This document shows, piece after piece, positions 1 to 13,075 of a stretch of DNA of 64,000 bases. The stretch covers positions 5,704,501-5,768,500 of the forward strand of contig JAYKKI010000060.1 of the NCBI GenBank assembly GCA_039881145.1, in the 5' to 3' direction. The position numbers and the translations under genes are program-made. The stretch comes from Druceiella hillmani. Lineage: Eukaryota; Arthropoda; Insecta; Lepidoptera; Hepialidae. Position 1 is the first letter of the stretch. Each line of letters begins with the position of its first letter. The notes under the pieces were generated by a model. It worked only from the letters and a program-made list of their open reading frames with translations, was not told the origin of the DNA and made no database searches.

Positions 1-158
1 TTTGTATGACATCACCTTTAATGATGTCAACGTACGCATTCTCACATTTATCACTTACGCTAATATTACAACTACTAAACACGACAACGTACATCGAAAG
101 CTGAGCATTCATTAATATTGAATACGACGTTCTTTAAGTTGCTGAAAGTGCTTGCGTA

Positions 159-398
159 CTAAACAAATGCCTCCTCCAAAGCTGATGCAACATCGAAGAC
201 ATGTTTAAAAGTGACATATACAAGTTCTTGCTGATAAATGAGAATACTTGTTATACTCGTAGACCTTGACAAGTTAGAAGAAACATTCACCAAGGTGTGT
301 TCAAAACCTGGAGACAGTGATGAATTAAGAGCATCGATTGTATCGATATCTTCTTTAAACTTGATTATACCTATTATGTGACTTATATGTCGATAACC
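159..398 (-). pseudogene. Unidentified coding-like remnant
   Basis: A stop-to-stop frame of 79 codons with no Met start. Its composition is protein-like rather than the Phe/Tyr/Ile/Lys-rich pattern of AT-rich noise: pieces read KFKEDIDTIDALNSSLSPGF, VNVSSNLSRS and FKHVFDVASALEEAF. After the stop, the same frame continues for about 27 codons with a similar character. I do not recognise the family. It could be a decayed transposon ORF or gene fragment in the Skeletor intron, or chance. Confidence 0.25.
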
Positions 399-417
399 TT
401 AAGTATCTTAACGAATA

Positions 418-520
418 TTACTAATACAAAAGTGTGTTTGTCTGTTCTCTTTTCACGTCGCAACGAAGCAACAGATAAACGTGCTTTTTTGCACAGATGT
501 AGTTAGCGAACCGAAAAATG
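418..520. repeat. Lepidopteran interspersed repeat fragment (cacgtcgcaacg type)
   Basis: Contains tttgtctgttctcttttcac followed by gtcgcaacgaagcaacagat and a ttttttgcacag segment. It matches the copy at 53230-53345 and a repeat that I recognise as widespread in lepidopteran introns. Confidence 0.6.
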
Positions 521-574
521 ACATGCACTTATTTTAAAATTTTAAAATATTACTCTAAACACACATATAGAATT

Positions 575-600
575 TATATATATATATATATATATATATG
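575..600. repeat. (TA)n microsatellite
   Basis: Uninterrupted alternating TA run. It is the source of the Tyr-Ile repeats in the open frame that overlaps it on the minus strand. Confidence 0.9.
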
Positions 601-1517
601 TATCGTAAGTAGGACTTTCAAAATAATGTAAATAATTTATTGGATATACACACCCTAACGCTGTGGAATGAATGAAAACAGAGGAAGATAAAATATTTTT
701 ACAAAAACAAAGATAACCAGGGCATCCAGGATGTATACTAAGTGTAGAGAAAAAGTTAACCGAAGAAACAAAAGACAAGACAGAGAAAATTTAAAAAATT
801 AAAAATGACAAATGTGTTCCAAAACTTTATCGTCATCTCATACTACACAACACTCTATACAACTTCAAGAACCATAAAATCACCCTACCAGCTCTGATGA
901 AATCCCGGAGTCCGTGAGTTCTGGAACTACTATAGACATGCATATAAAGATTTTTTTTTACATTTATCCCCAAAAATATCATTCCTTTATGAAGAAAATT
1001 CTTTATGAAATTAAAAAGTACACAAACGTAATAACGAGACAACGTTGCAACTAACTTCTGACATTTCTAAAAATCGCCTTGGTGTTCTTAATCTTTAAAT
1101 CACATTTGGTTTAAATGATAAATCTCTTTCAAAGATCAACGTAACGGGACAAAACACATTTTGTATTTTTAGACTCTGCTCAACTAAATTTTTAAGATTC
1201 CCCTTAACTATCACTACTAAAAATTTCCATTAAAATACGTTAAACTTTTCGTATAATAGAAATGTTAAGATCAGTTATTTTGAGAATATACCAACAATAA
1301 ATAACAAGGACGAACTTGCCTACAAGACAAAATTTAGCTTTTTCATAAAACTCTAAAAGTGATAACGATAATCTGCTGAAACAGATAATGGCTAGACTTT
1401 TGCGGTACCGATAGCTAACTATAGAAAGAAGCCAAAATCATGGACCATTTTAAGACCTAATGATATTTTCGGAAAGGATACTAAGGGATGATAAACAATT
1501 TTTCATCAAATACTTAC

Positions 1518-1702
1518 GCTGAAGTCGTCGCACCACACTGAGAACCACCTCACATTGGAAAGGGACATTCCATCCGGTAGGGGTAGCACGATGTCGCGCC
1601 CCCGGTACCGCCGTAGGGGTGTCGCCGCACCCCGCTCGTCCCGCACGCGCGTCCCGCCGTTAGCACCCGGCTCACGGCTGTTGCCCACGTAGAAATAGGC
1701 GG
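1518..1702 (-). CDS. Skeletor: Skeletor, internal exon encoding the second half of the first DM13 domain
   Basis: Internal exon on the minus strand. The acceptor is a pyrimidine-rich tract ending in CAG (1703-1705); the donor is GTAAGT (1517-1512). The 185-nt exon opens with two bases that complete the Ala codon left open by exon 13845-13710, then reads 61 codons with no stop. Visible DM13 landmarks are AYFYVGNS at the start, VRDERG, RRY, a LPLPDG turn and WFSVWCDDFS at the end. Skeletor is a DM13/DOMON protein, first described in Drosophila as a chromosome and spindle-matrix protein; DM13 domains are thought to have redox or electron-transfer roles (family knowledge). The exon is much more GC- and CpG-rich than its surroundings. 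The next exon, expected to begin the segment after the domain, is not found in 1-1511 and probably lies outside the window. The downstream phase is 0. Confidence 0.9.
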
Positions 1703-3254
1703 CTGAGGGGAAGGAAAATTAATTTAATTTTGCTTATCTCATTTTATATAGAAATATATTTCACAGCAAATTAGGACTAAATTACTTATATGGTAAATAG
1801 CTTGATCAGTAGGCGACTCGATAATGGATAATCGCCTTTCATTCCATGAGAGTGATGTTACCCTTTAAAGTTAAAATAAACTTAGATTTGTTTTCAGATA
1901 TTTTTCAAAATTTTGTTTTAATTAACATATTGGTAATTTATATTCGAATTGGAGAAATTTAAAATATTCATAATTCTATTCCATTTTAATATGTATTTTT
2001 GCTATTTCTATCGATTTCCCACATATTACAACTTAACTCCGGATTACTGTAGTTCACTTACGCTCGTATGCACCACACACGGTCAAGACTATTTACTGAT
2101 AGTTTAAAACATATTCTGTATGTATACTTTAGCGATTGGACTGTGCGATAGGGCACGGTTGGTAAAGTAGACTCTTGTTCCGACTCGACTGACAGTTAAT
2201 GAGAAACTGAAATAAGTTTTCGACTATTAGTTAGTCCGACTGACAGTCCTGGCCGTGTGTGGGTACATACGGGCATTAGTTCTCTGTGTAATTTTCTCTT
2301 GACTATGTACTTTACAAAGTCTTTTTCATGACAATTTTTACACATGTACTATTATCGTTTTGATTACATCGATAACTTGCAATTTTATTCTTCATTAGTG
2401 AACTTATGAGGGTTGAACAATGATCGATAACAAAACTCAGTTACTGAACTTTGATAACGGAACAGTATCTGTCAGTGATCTTCAAATTTTTAGCTTTGAA
2501 ATAAAGTTTCCGTTTACATATTCAATTACTGAAACGATGTAATTTAAAAAAAAATTTTGTCTATCTGTCTGGCCGTCCGTTAACTTGACAACTACTTAAG
2601 CTCTGATCATAAGTTATGTTGATGGTGGTATTGGACTTCATGAAGCATGTTTACATACTCTTTCTTTTCGAGATTATAATACCTTCATATACGCATTGAG
2701 AAGCTCATACTATATACCTAATAAAGACCGAATATGCATTAAAATACTATCTTTAATCTGAAATCTAGAAATCTGTCTCCATGGAATTATAAAATTACTT
2801 TACTGTTTGGTCAGTACCTAGTATATTTTTAGATTATAATCTATCTAAACAAATGGACCACGTGAACGTAATTGTGAGTAGCTAGTTATAAATAAAAATA
2901 AATATAAGTATCTCAAACCATAAGGGTGCAACTTTTGACAAAAATTGTACAAAATAATTTTCATAATGAAAAGTACTTTTTTACAGGAACTAGAAAAAAT
3001 TATTGCATTAAGTACTATTACTACATAATATAAAACAAAGTCTCTGTCTGTTCGCGAGAATCTCAAAAATTACTTTATGGATTTTCATTCAATTTCACCA
3101 ATAGATAGATTGATTCACGAGAAAGGTTTATGTGTATAATTTATTAAGCTTTTGTGTAATTTAGCCGAGCTATGATAAAAATTGTCGAATTGGAAAAAAT
3201 AATGACATGTGAAAGCTTGACAGGTATAGGAAATTTAAATCGTTATTTGTTTTG

Positions 3255-3480
3255 TATGACAGTGCCGTCTGCCATTTTTTTTATTTTTGGCGGCTGGCAT
3301 TTGGAATGACAATAAATAAAACACAAGGCCAGAATTTAAACGTTGTTGAAGTTGATCTTAGCGTTTAATGTTTCTTACACGGCTAATTGTACATTGCTCT
3401 GTCACGGGTGACATCAAAACATAAAATTTATGTTTGTTTTTACACCTAATCCGGAGAAAGTAATAAATGATGTATATAAA
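3255..3480 (+). pseudogene. Helitron Pif1-like helicase relic (C-terminal motifs)
   Basis: The plus-strand frame from about 3285 reads LAFGMTINKTQGQNL, then VVEVDL, a stop, CFLHG, a stop, LYIALSRVTSKHKIYV and further stops. LAFxMTINKxQGQ and the CFxHGxLYVAxSRV block are the last helicase motifs of Pif1-like helicases encoded by Helitrons (family knowledge). At least four in-frame stops show that it is dead. It lies antisense to Skeletor in its large intron. A Pif1-family host gene is unlikely given the isolated, degenerate context. Confidence 0.75.
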
Positions 3481-3774
3481 TAAATATTTTAGATTTGTAT
3501 ATAAAGTTACGTTTTCTGATTGTTAATTATATTGGTATAATTATTTTGTAATTCGCATTAAAACATACTTCACTAAAATTTGTAGTTAATATTTAGTAAT
3601 CACTACGTTACTTTATGAATAAAACAAGACAGAAAAAACTCCACATCAGTCGTATTTTGATCTAACCTACAAACCTTACGCAACAGTTCGATAGATATAC
3701 TTATTACTTCATTACACCAGACAATAGATACTTAATGCTACCCCAAAAGTATATAATTAATATAGGTTTTGTGG

Positions 3775-3965
3775 AAATCGGCCTTTATGGTGATAAGTCG
3801 AAAAAAAATCATGGGAACATTCATCAAAATTTATGACGATAAGTCGGAAAAAATTCATCGCAACATTCATCGGAATTTATGGTAATAAGTCGGAAAAAAT
3901 CCATACATGTCAGAATTTTCCTTTCCATCACGTACCCGTACGAAGGCGGGCCGGGTGGCTAATAT
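3775..3965. repeat. Three ~50-bp tandem copies followed by a transposon-like terminus
   Basis: Three copies of a unit containing ataagtcggaaaaaattcat. They are followed by a GC-rich segment, cccgtacgaaggcgggccgg (from about 3946), resembling the end sequence of lepidopteran non-LTR or non-autonomous elements. Confidence 0.6.
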
Positions 3966-5149
3966 TATAGGAAAATATGTTACCAGTTTTAAGACGGTCT
4001 AATGTATTTCTGGAATCTCTTATAGTAATAATAAATATGTTTGGAGATAATATTATTATTATGAATGTTTGTAATGAACAAAACTAATCTGTTCCGAAAT
4101 AATCGTGTCATACGGAATAAAAACAAATTTAATGTGGAGTAAAAATATTGAGAAGCTGTGTAATATTGAAAATGTAGTGATCTATCTTTTCCAAATACAA
4201 TACGTTTATCAAGCGTAAGTGGAACTCCGTATACATTTAGATTTTCACATAGTATTTATATTAAACTTTTTACAAATATTAATTTTTCATAATGTAAATA
4301 TATTACCTACTATATGTTTCATATGCGTAAAAAATTTGTGCATATAAAAAATTATGATGTATAGAATTATCGTCACAGTTTTTTTACAACCTATGCGCAT
4401 GGTTTAAAAAACACTTACTTTTCCTATAATTTTGGGGTTCGAAAATAAAGCGGTGGTGTATTTTTTGGATATTTTTCAATAAACTTCTGAAGACATAAAA
4501 GTGAAAATCATAAAAAAAATTAATAGACCCTTAAAACTTGCCTCCTTTAAGCGATACCCGACACTAAGTAGAAATTAAAAAAATTGTTTCGAATGCATAG
4601 TTCAAAATCTAATATTTCGAACATCTAGTTCCCCTATTAATTTTTTAGATTTTATAATGTACGTAAGTATAAAAAATTTATCCCGATTAGACCAGTTAGT
4701 CATCTAGTAGATAAAAAATAATTGGATCGGAAAAGCGATCTTATAAGTTTGGCTAATGGCTAAAAAAAACACAACAAAACTGATAACTCGGAAATTATTA
4801 AAAATTGCTGAGCAACATAAGACTATTTCGGGTACGGCTTGAGATTCTCTACCGTTGTGTTTCCGCTTAACTAAAGAACCAGTTCACCTGTTAACTAGTT
4901 TCAAATAAAAACACTAAATGTCAAATCTTCATCATATAATAATGATACTCAGAACAAAACTTCATGTCAGCTGCAATACAGAAACAATGAAGCTGGGTAA
5001 GCTGTGAACCTGGACTCTCTCTGAAAAAAACCAACTTCGCAGATAACTTCTCTTGCATGAACAAACGAATGAAACACTTGAAATTCAACTGCATGGCATA
5101 ATAGTTTTTTATTACTACCCTCCATAATTCACATTTCACATACTTACAA

Positions 5150-5340
5150 AGTAACATATTTGTGCCGGCGCGACGCCTCGCCGCCATCTGTGGCCGCGTT
5201 CAAGCAAATTTCCCGAGAGAGAAAAAGCCAACCAAACTAAACATGAACTTTCAGTAATAACAGAAAAGCCCCCTGGGCTAAGATTTCCCTTTGGCGGGCG
5301 CACGGGGAAAAGCTTTGTTTAAAAACGCCTAGCTAGAGGA
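5150..5340 (-). mobile_element. Interspersed element, family of 7850-8240 and 11150-11525, inverted copy
   Basis: The reverse complement shares the block tctctcgggaaatttgctt followed by gcggccacagatggc with the copies near 8180-8215 and 11490-11520, as well as the GGGCTTTTC and TTCATGTTTAGTTTGGTTG segments. The 88-codon open frame on the minus strand here starts in this element and looks spurious. Confidence 0.6.
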
Positions 5341-5689
5341 AAATGTGGTCGTTTTCATCATCATGGTTGTTTTCATCGTACGTACAAAATAGAATGAAGA
5401 AAAACATTTTTAAATATTATCTCTAGAAAAATTTCATCTTAAAATTCATGTGGATGCAGTCCAAACAAAAATAAACAAATTTTTTTGTCACTTCCACGTT
5501 TTTAAAAAGTAAAATGTCTTCACCTAAACTGTTAAACTGAAAGATTTATGATTATATGACCTATGGACAGAATGAAAGATGAGACAGAAAGAACAGTTAT
5601 GTCCAATAACCTGAGACACGTATATTTCACATTAATGGTTATAATGATGAGTCACAATTTTATTTTCCACTTTTCAAAATATTAATTCC

Positions 5690-6050
5690 TCTAATCAAAC
5701 GATTTTAAAAAAGATCCTTAATTCGGATTGCTTATCCTTTGATTCATATTATTATGACGGAAGATGAAATTATAAGATTTCATCTTCCGCATTTGGCCGC
5801 GGAAACTCAACTGTTGTATGATATAATATAGAATACGTATAGTTTAAATTAATAATGCTCGATATTCATTTGTAAGAATTCTAATACCAAAATTCTTTTT
5901 TCAAATGACTTTAAAAATAACATTATTTTAGATAGTTTATTCCGTAATTCGGATTATTATGGTGGACAGAGGGACATGATGATATATGGATTCCATTTTC
6001 ATCATCCGGCCACGGAAACTCAACAATTATATCATAAATTATTCAACTCA
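5690..6050. repeat. Two diverged copies of a ~200-bp unit with a perfect hairpin
   Basis: The blocks cggaaactcaac and taattcggatt occur in both copies (5725/5815 and 5946/6013). In the first copy, cggaagatgaaat pairs perfectly with atttcatcttccg around a short loop (about 5759-5790). Confidence 0.55.
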
Positions 6051-6117
6051 ATTTAATAAATCAAAATTGATTGCAGGTATTCAATTCATTTCTAATTTTG
6101 CACACTGCTTATTACGT

Positions 6118-6520
6118 TTTTATTCCATTATGAAGCTCAGATGACAGATCAAACAAATATTTTACTAAAATTGACATATAGAGGCGCAAGTATCAAAAGC
6201 ATTGAGCTAAAGCGCCACTTTATTTATACGTGAGTGGATTTGAAATTAAACAAAAATTTTACTGACCGTCAATCATATGACGTTGAGCCGTTAGATGGCA
6301 GCATTGCTGTTTTGTGTATATAATTTTAATAATTAATTAATTTGCAAAAACAATAGCAATAATACATTTTTTAGTTGCGGATGCCGGTAGAGCAAGCAAT
6401 TATCTATAAAATGATATATAATTTATGTCGATTTATGTGGATTAGTTGTGAGGTTTTTTCTAAAAAAGGAGAGTAACATCTTAACCTTAGTGTATTAATA
6501 TATATGATGATGATGATATT
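6118..6520 (+). mobile_element. Non-autonomous retroelement with a (GAT)n tail, copy A
   Basis: A ~400-bp element nearly identical to 40937-41325 and 60648-61075. Shared blocks include ggcgcaagtatcaaaagcat, gttgagccgttagatggcag and gatgccggtagagcaagcaa. All three copies end in tatatatgatgatga. A short 3' microsatellite tail of this kind is typical of RTE-mobilised retroelements (family knowledge). No ORF is present. This copy lacks the gtgacccgtgcgaag start seen in the other two. Confidence 0.75.
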
Positions 6521-7849
6521 TCATTTCGGTTATGTCCGTATTAAAATTACGTACAAATCATTTTAAGGATGCAAAGATGAGGGAGGGAAAAACAATTTTC
6601 TACTTAGGCATAAGGAGTATCACGGGAAAAAACTCTTTTATATGGGAAAATAGAAAATTTGCCATTCCTCATGTCACGGTTCCGTATGTCAAAAGTAAAA
6701 ATGTATCCAATTTAAGATCACCCACACTTCGGTCAATCACGTGTCCATCAGTTCATCAGTCAAACCATTTTTCTCAGAAACCACTTTTAACCATATAAAC
6801 TCAACGTTTAGTTAATTTAAAGTTTAATTCATAAGTAATAAAGCTCATTACACCGCACAAAGCTTATGAAAGGGTTTTAAAAAAAAAATTTTTTATAATT
6901 TCATTTGCAGTGTAAAATATCATTTGAAAGGGTATTTCAATAATTTTAGATAATGTAACTTCAGAGATATACTTAAAAATATATAGAAAAATAAGTCATC
7001 TCACTTGAAACTACTCAACCGAAAATAATGAAAACAAAACAGGATTATCAGAAACTAACGCAAAATTTGCAGGAAAACTGTAACGATAGCTCCAGATACC
7101 ACAGTTGTTGAGGTATTTACGATAACTAGTGGTCACCCAGTGGTCAAAATTCGTCCGTAATTCACTAAATTTTTAAGTTTGATAGTTATTCATTTACTTG
7201 AGATTCATTCAATCAATCTGACATTTTAAAATTCTTTGGCGACAATCTCTACTCTGTGCGATTGTTTGACCACAGGCTATTATGTGTTTGACATTGAGAG
7301 TATGAATGTAAACAATGAATCTTTTATGGTTGAACGTATACAATGAATCTTTTAATGTATTTGTAACATATATTATACATAAATTTTAGCTTTCTCCACT
7401 TCTCCGTATAAACTTTAACTATGTCAAATGTCACACTTCTCCGGGCCAATATGCTTAAAAAGGGGTACAACGTTTTCTCTTCGCGTATTAATATATAGAC
7501 ATATATGTCTCCATGCTTAATTTTATAAGGTATTATTAAATATTTATCACACAAAGTGGTCCATTTTGATGATGACTTATGATTTTTCATTAAGACTTCA
7601 CTTAAACGAGGTACGGGACTTGATTGATTCATCGACCTCTTTTGTAACTAGGTCTGCCTAGCTAATATTGATACCTAGGATTCCTCTATGTCACGTTATG
7701 GTTAAAGTATAGTGTAAATAAGTAAATCTTCGACTCAAACCGCGTGTTTTGGATTTAAAAATGTATAATAAGAGTAACAAAGGTTTTGTTACTTTAAATA
7801 ATTTATAAGTCATAGAAGCCTAAGGCGAAAGGGCGACTCCTTTTCCTGT

Positions 7850-8240
7850 CTCGTGTCAGAACACTTAGTTAATTGCAACTTTTTGTAAATGGCCATATTT
7901 ATTTTATGAAATATGTTCATAGTTTGTTAAAATTTTCAAAAAAATGCTACAAATAGTTTCTGATAGCCTGTGCCTAGCCACGAATAGAAACAACTCTTCA
8001 ACCTGACCTTCTCTATTTCATTCTACTTTATGGATGTTATGCAAATAAGGCTGCTCTTTCCTCTCTAGCCAAATCTAAATAAAGCTCTTCCCAGCGAGTC
8101 CATGGAAGGGTAATGTTGACCCAGAGGGCCTTTTCGTTATAATACAAAGTTGATGTTCAGTTCGGTTGACTTTTTCTCTCTCGGGAAATTTGCTTAAATG
8201 CGGCCACAAATGGCAGCAAGCCACTAGGAAAAATGTGTGT
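7850..8240 (+). mobile_element. Interspersed element, ~390 bp, copy 1
   Basis: Matches 11150-11525 along its whole length: agtttgttaaaattttcaaa, gcctagccacgaatag, ctcttcaacctgaccttct, gagggccttttcgt and tctctcgggaaatttgct. It is non-coding, and I have no class for it. Candidates are a SINE or a non-autonomous DNA element. Confidence 0.65.
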
Positions 8241-8244
8241 GAAT

Positions 8245-11140
8245 AATTAGACTCTAACTTATAAAAGGTCGTAACAAAAACTATAACTCTTGCTACTATG
8301 CATTGGACTTTTTATTAATTTTTAAGTCAAAAAATATACCCAAATATTTTTGAATCCTAGATTTAATTCAATTAGAATATAATAAATATCCACCTATTTC
8401 CGGTATACCCAAATATAGTCAAGCAACTAACCGTTGTGATACGAGTATTAGAGGTCAGTTTTTTTATGACGAATGAAATTTGCGTTTTATTGTGAAATAA
8501 ATGCAGTTTAACACCAATGAAATTCTGAAAATTTTTTTTAAACAGCATCAAAGACATCCCTAACGACGTATCCAAAAAAATGTGGTTCGTGATTATTTAT
8601 TAGAAGAAATCAATATTAACAAAGTACTCAAGAGAAGTGCCTTGAAAAATATTTGTTCCTAACTTTTTTCACAAATTTTATATTGAATTTTTGATTAGTA
8701 ACTACAAGCTTAACATACACAAAAGTTTAAATGTAAATTAATGCAAATGAATAAGGTTAAAAATATAAATTTACAAAGATATCAAATTCTGATGTATTTT
8801 AAACCATCTGCCAAAAATAATCAATTACACCAGCTAAAAAATATTTTACTATTTAGTTTTTAATTTAGGTACATTTTCTTGTAATTAATCACGGTCGAGA
8901 CGCAATATATTTTTGGAATACGTCGTTTTTAAACCTATCCTTTCATGTCATATCAAAAAACAATCGTCAAAATATCATTGATACTAAACTACATTCATAC
9001 CTATGTTATTATTACTTATAATAAATTAATTTATTGCTTACCAGCTTTCGATGGCAACATTGGAATTTTACAAAATAAGTTTTACAAAGAATTGTGTATA
9101 TGAAACTGATTTAAAATTTTCCAATTTTCTTAACGATTTTTTGCGATCCCTTCAGATTTTTACATTTTTATTTTCACCCAAACTTTATCCATAATTTCAC
9201 TTAGTGTAATCTATGAAAAACAATATTAAGTTAAATTTAAGGTTGAAGGTTAACACACACATAACGCCATCTATGATCATTATCACCAAAGTAAGTTTTT
9301 TACAAGTGTGTGCGTTTTGTGTTGAAATTTCAAATTATAATATCCCCCTTTTTAGTAAGTCGATTGCATTGAATCAAAACCTCTATGTTACCTGAAATTC
9401 TGCTGGATCCTCCAATTTAAATACTATCAGAATTTTCTATTACTTAAAAATCATATTTTGTACAAACTTGCCAATTCTACAGTTGTATTATATTTACGGA
9501 TGGCAGCACCTAGACGTTACAAAGTATTATATTAACTACTAGAGGCGTGCGATATCCATATTTTTTCATACTATGTATCTCGTTATGAGTATTTCAAAAT
9601 AATAGGTACGCATACCTGTTACAAATACTAGACCGTACGCGGCATGCATACTTACTTATCGGGTATTTGATTAGAAATACGCAAAGTAAACATTTGTCAT
9701 AAAGTATACATTTTTTTTGTTTGTAGTGTTTGCCTATGCAAAATGATATTATCTAAGATACTCAAAACTTTCCTTCAGCTTAAATGTATTTTCCATAAAA
9801 AATACCATCTCTTATACTAGTTACTTAAAATAAAGATGAAAATACAAGTAAGCGATGCACTAGTGATATATAAGACGATTACAATTTAAAATTGGCCCAT
9901 TTCAACATTTTTATAACCACTATACATATATATGAACATATTTTAGTCTTCCTCTAAATGAACAGTAAGTTACAAAAATAAAATCAATACGTAATTCCAT
10001 TTTGAAAAATACCTAGTATGAAATAGGAATCAAATATAAGTATATGGAATATTAGCTTGTACGAGAGTGTAACGTGCTACGAATATAAGTATATTATAAC
10101 GTGGAATGTTACCTATTTCATTATTTCATAAATATGTGAACGGAATAGTTTGCTTAGGACCATAATCTCTTTGTTTCATTTACTCTTATAGTACAGGGAG
10201 AGTAAGCTTGCGTATTTCATAACAAGTATCTGCGGAAAGTCATACGTCAGTATGCGCGTTAAACGCAAATATTTTGCACTCGTACGGATTGCAATATATA
10301 AGCCCCAACTCTATTAACTAGTAAATACGAAGATAGCATAAAATACCGTCGAAATCTCTTTACTCGTTTTTATATTACGCAAAACCTAATAAACAAACAA
10401 AAGGTAATCGAGTATTGTAAAAATTATTTTCAAGGTTCCGTAACTAAACGAGGAACTTCTGTCAGTATTTTATTACCTGACATATTTCAAACTTTTAAAG
10501 TATACACTTGATATATATGGCGGTGATATTGCTGAGAGAGTAATCTCTTACAATCAATCAAACATTAGAAAACGATGAACAGTATTACGGTGGACTACAT
10601 AAATTATGCTATTAATTAGAAGAAAAAAAATTTTAAAAAATTTTATAAAGGCTTATACGTCATACACTTACCCACACATTCATATACATACATATACACA
10701 GACACACATACAAACACAAAAGCTCTGGGTTGGAGCAAGGGAACCGGATATGGAAGGAAAAAGGAAGTAGTTGTTAAAAGAAATTATAGGAGCTATTGCT
10801 CTTTGAGACTATTCGTTTACGTATATCGAGGGAGTATTAAGTATATCTTATTTTGATGAGTTTTTCAGAACGCAATCCGAACCCATGTGCGACAAAGACA
10901 GTAAATATTGATTTCAAGGCTGAAAGACTACCGAAAATATTAAAAACCTTTTCTGCAATTTTAATTCCATTTGGGTAATATTTCGCAAATAAATACTTCA
11001 ACTGGCGATCTTAAGTAAGATGTATATGGCAATATTTATAATTTGCTTGATGATCACTACTTTTTATGTCTGGGTTGCCAATAACAAGGTTTGAACGCCC
11101 ACAGCCGTATTTAATTTTCAAGCATAGATCTAAATAAAAA
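8245..11140. other. AT-rich intronic stretch, no gene seen
   Basis: No exon-like GC-rich segment, tRNA or array is recognised. It contains a CA-rich run (about 10665-10715) and scattered low-complexity sequence. Confidence 0.6.
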
Positions 11141-11149
11141 TCTGTCAAG

Positions 11150-11522
11150 CACCAGTAGGACACTCACTACGAGGTTTCCCTAGACGTTTTGGCACTCACT
11201 TAACTGCAATGTTTTGGAAATACCAGTATTTATCGGATGAAATATATTCATACGTCGTTAACAATTTCAAAAAATATTACAAATATATTCTAATAGCCGC
11301 CTAGCCATGAACAAAAACCATTCTTCGACTTGACCTTCTATTTTGCATTCTTCTTTATGAATAATGAAAATTAGATCACCCTTCTCTCGAGCTGAGCAAT
11401 TCTAAACAAAGGATTCCCACTGCGTTTGCCAAAGGGTAAGAGGGCCTTTTCGTCAAAACAGAAAGTCGATGTTCAGTACGGTTGACTTCCTCTGTCTTGG
11501 GAAATTTGACCACAGGTGGCAG

Positions 11523-11525
<3 letters not shown>
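11150..11525 (+). mobile_element. Interspersed element, ~390 bp, copy 2, ending in a TA run
   Basis: Same element as 7850-8240. It ends at caggtggcagc, directly followed by an uninterrupted TA tract (11523-11560), which may have expanded from the insertion site. Confidence 0.65.

Positions 11526-11560
<35 letters not shown>
11523..11560. repeat. (TA)n microsatellite
   Basis: About 19 TA units in a row, adjoining the interspersed element. Confidence 0.95.
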
Positions 11561-11562
<2 letters not shown>

Positions 11563-11864
11563 AACCCTCGATGGGCGAACCAGCCCCGGAATTGCCGATT
11601 TCTTTTAAATCGAAAAAATCTAAGAAACAACAGAACCCTATATTATGCATATTACGATGCATACTTGGCCCGTTAAATGTGCTATATACAGCAATAATTT
11701 CTTAAAAAAAATTTAATAACACACGCTATTTATGAACACTTCGCGGCATTAAGTATTAACATTTGATGAGGAGCTCCAACGAGTTGTACTGAAGAAACTT
11801 TATTCATTATTTCTATAGGTTCAGTATAAAGGATCATTCATTCACTATTGCCACACGTTCCTTG

Positions 11865-13075
11865 CACCTGCGAGCTAAGAGACCAGTAACTATCATATCA
11901 TTAAATAAGCTAATACCCACACACTTACTAAGTAATTTGCCGTATTATCACCTGCACCGCGTCGTCTTTACGACATGAATTATGGAATTTTGCATAGATT
12001 TTCGTATATTACGCTTTTGGAATGAAAAAGTCAAATATTGTTATAATAATAACGATTATTGTTGTAATAATCGCACCTGTGAGCTAAGCAATCAGTAATA
12101 AAGCTAATACCCACACACTTACTAAGTAATTTGCCGTATTATCACCTGCACCGCGTCGTCTTTACGACATAAATTATGGAATTTTACATAGATTTTCGTA
12201 TATTAAGCTTTTGGAATTAAAAAGTCCAATATTGTTATAATAATAACGCTTATTGTTGTATTAATCGCACCTGCGAGCTAACCGATCAGTAATAAAGCTA
12301 ATACCCACATACTTACTAAGTAATTTGCCGTATTATCACCTGCACCGCGTCGTCTTTACGACATGAATTATGGAATGTTGCATAGATTTTCGTATATTAC
12401 GCTTATAGAATGAAAAAGTCCAATATTGTTATAATAATAACGCTTATTGTTATAATAATAACGCTTATTGTTATAATAATCTCACCTGCGAGCTAACCAA
12501 TCAGTAATAAAGCTAATACCCACATACTTACTAAGTAATTTGCCGTATTATCACCTGCACCGCGTCGTATTTACGACATGAATTATGGAATTTTGCATAG
12601 ATTTTCGTATATTACGCTTATAGAATGAAAAAGTCCAATATTGTTATAATAATAACGCTTATTGTTATAATAATAACGCTTATTGTTATAATAATCTCAC
12701 CTGCGAGCTAACCAATCAGTAATAAAGCTAATACCCACATACTTACTAAGTAATTTGCCGTATTATCACCTGCACCGCGTCGTATTTACGACATGAATTA
12801 TGGAATTTTGCATAGATTTTCGTATATTACGCTTATAGAATGAAAAAGTCCAATATTGTTATAATAATAACGCTTATTGTTGTAATAATCGCACCTGTGA
12901 GCTAAGCAATCAGTACCTACCATATCATCAAATAAGCTAACCACCCACACACTTACTAAGTAATTTATCGTGTTATCATCACCTGCACCGCATCGTCTTT
13001 ACGACGTGAATTCTGGAATGTCGAATAGATTTTTCGTTTCGCTTTCGAATTAAAAAGTTTAATATTGTAATTCAA
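11865..13075. repeat. ~200-bp tandem array, six copies
   Basis: Copies start at 11865, 12074, 12268, 12483, 12698 and 12892 (cacctg[t/c]gagctaa). Spacings of 194 or 215 differ by a 21-bp internal duplication around ataataacgcttattgtt. Each unit contains cacctgcaccgcgtcgtctt and gccgtattatcacctg. Outer copies are more diverged than inner ones, as in unequal-crossover arrays. Confidence 0.95.

Noticed and set aside
4921..5187. 88-codon minus-strand ORF starting MAARRRAG
   Set aside because: The start lies in an interspersed element repeated at 8.2 and 11.5 kb, and the rest has no recognisable domain.
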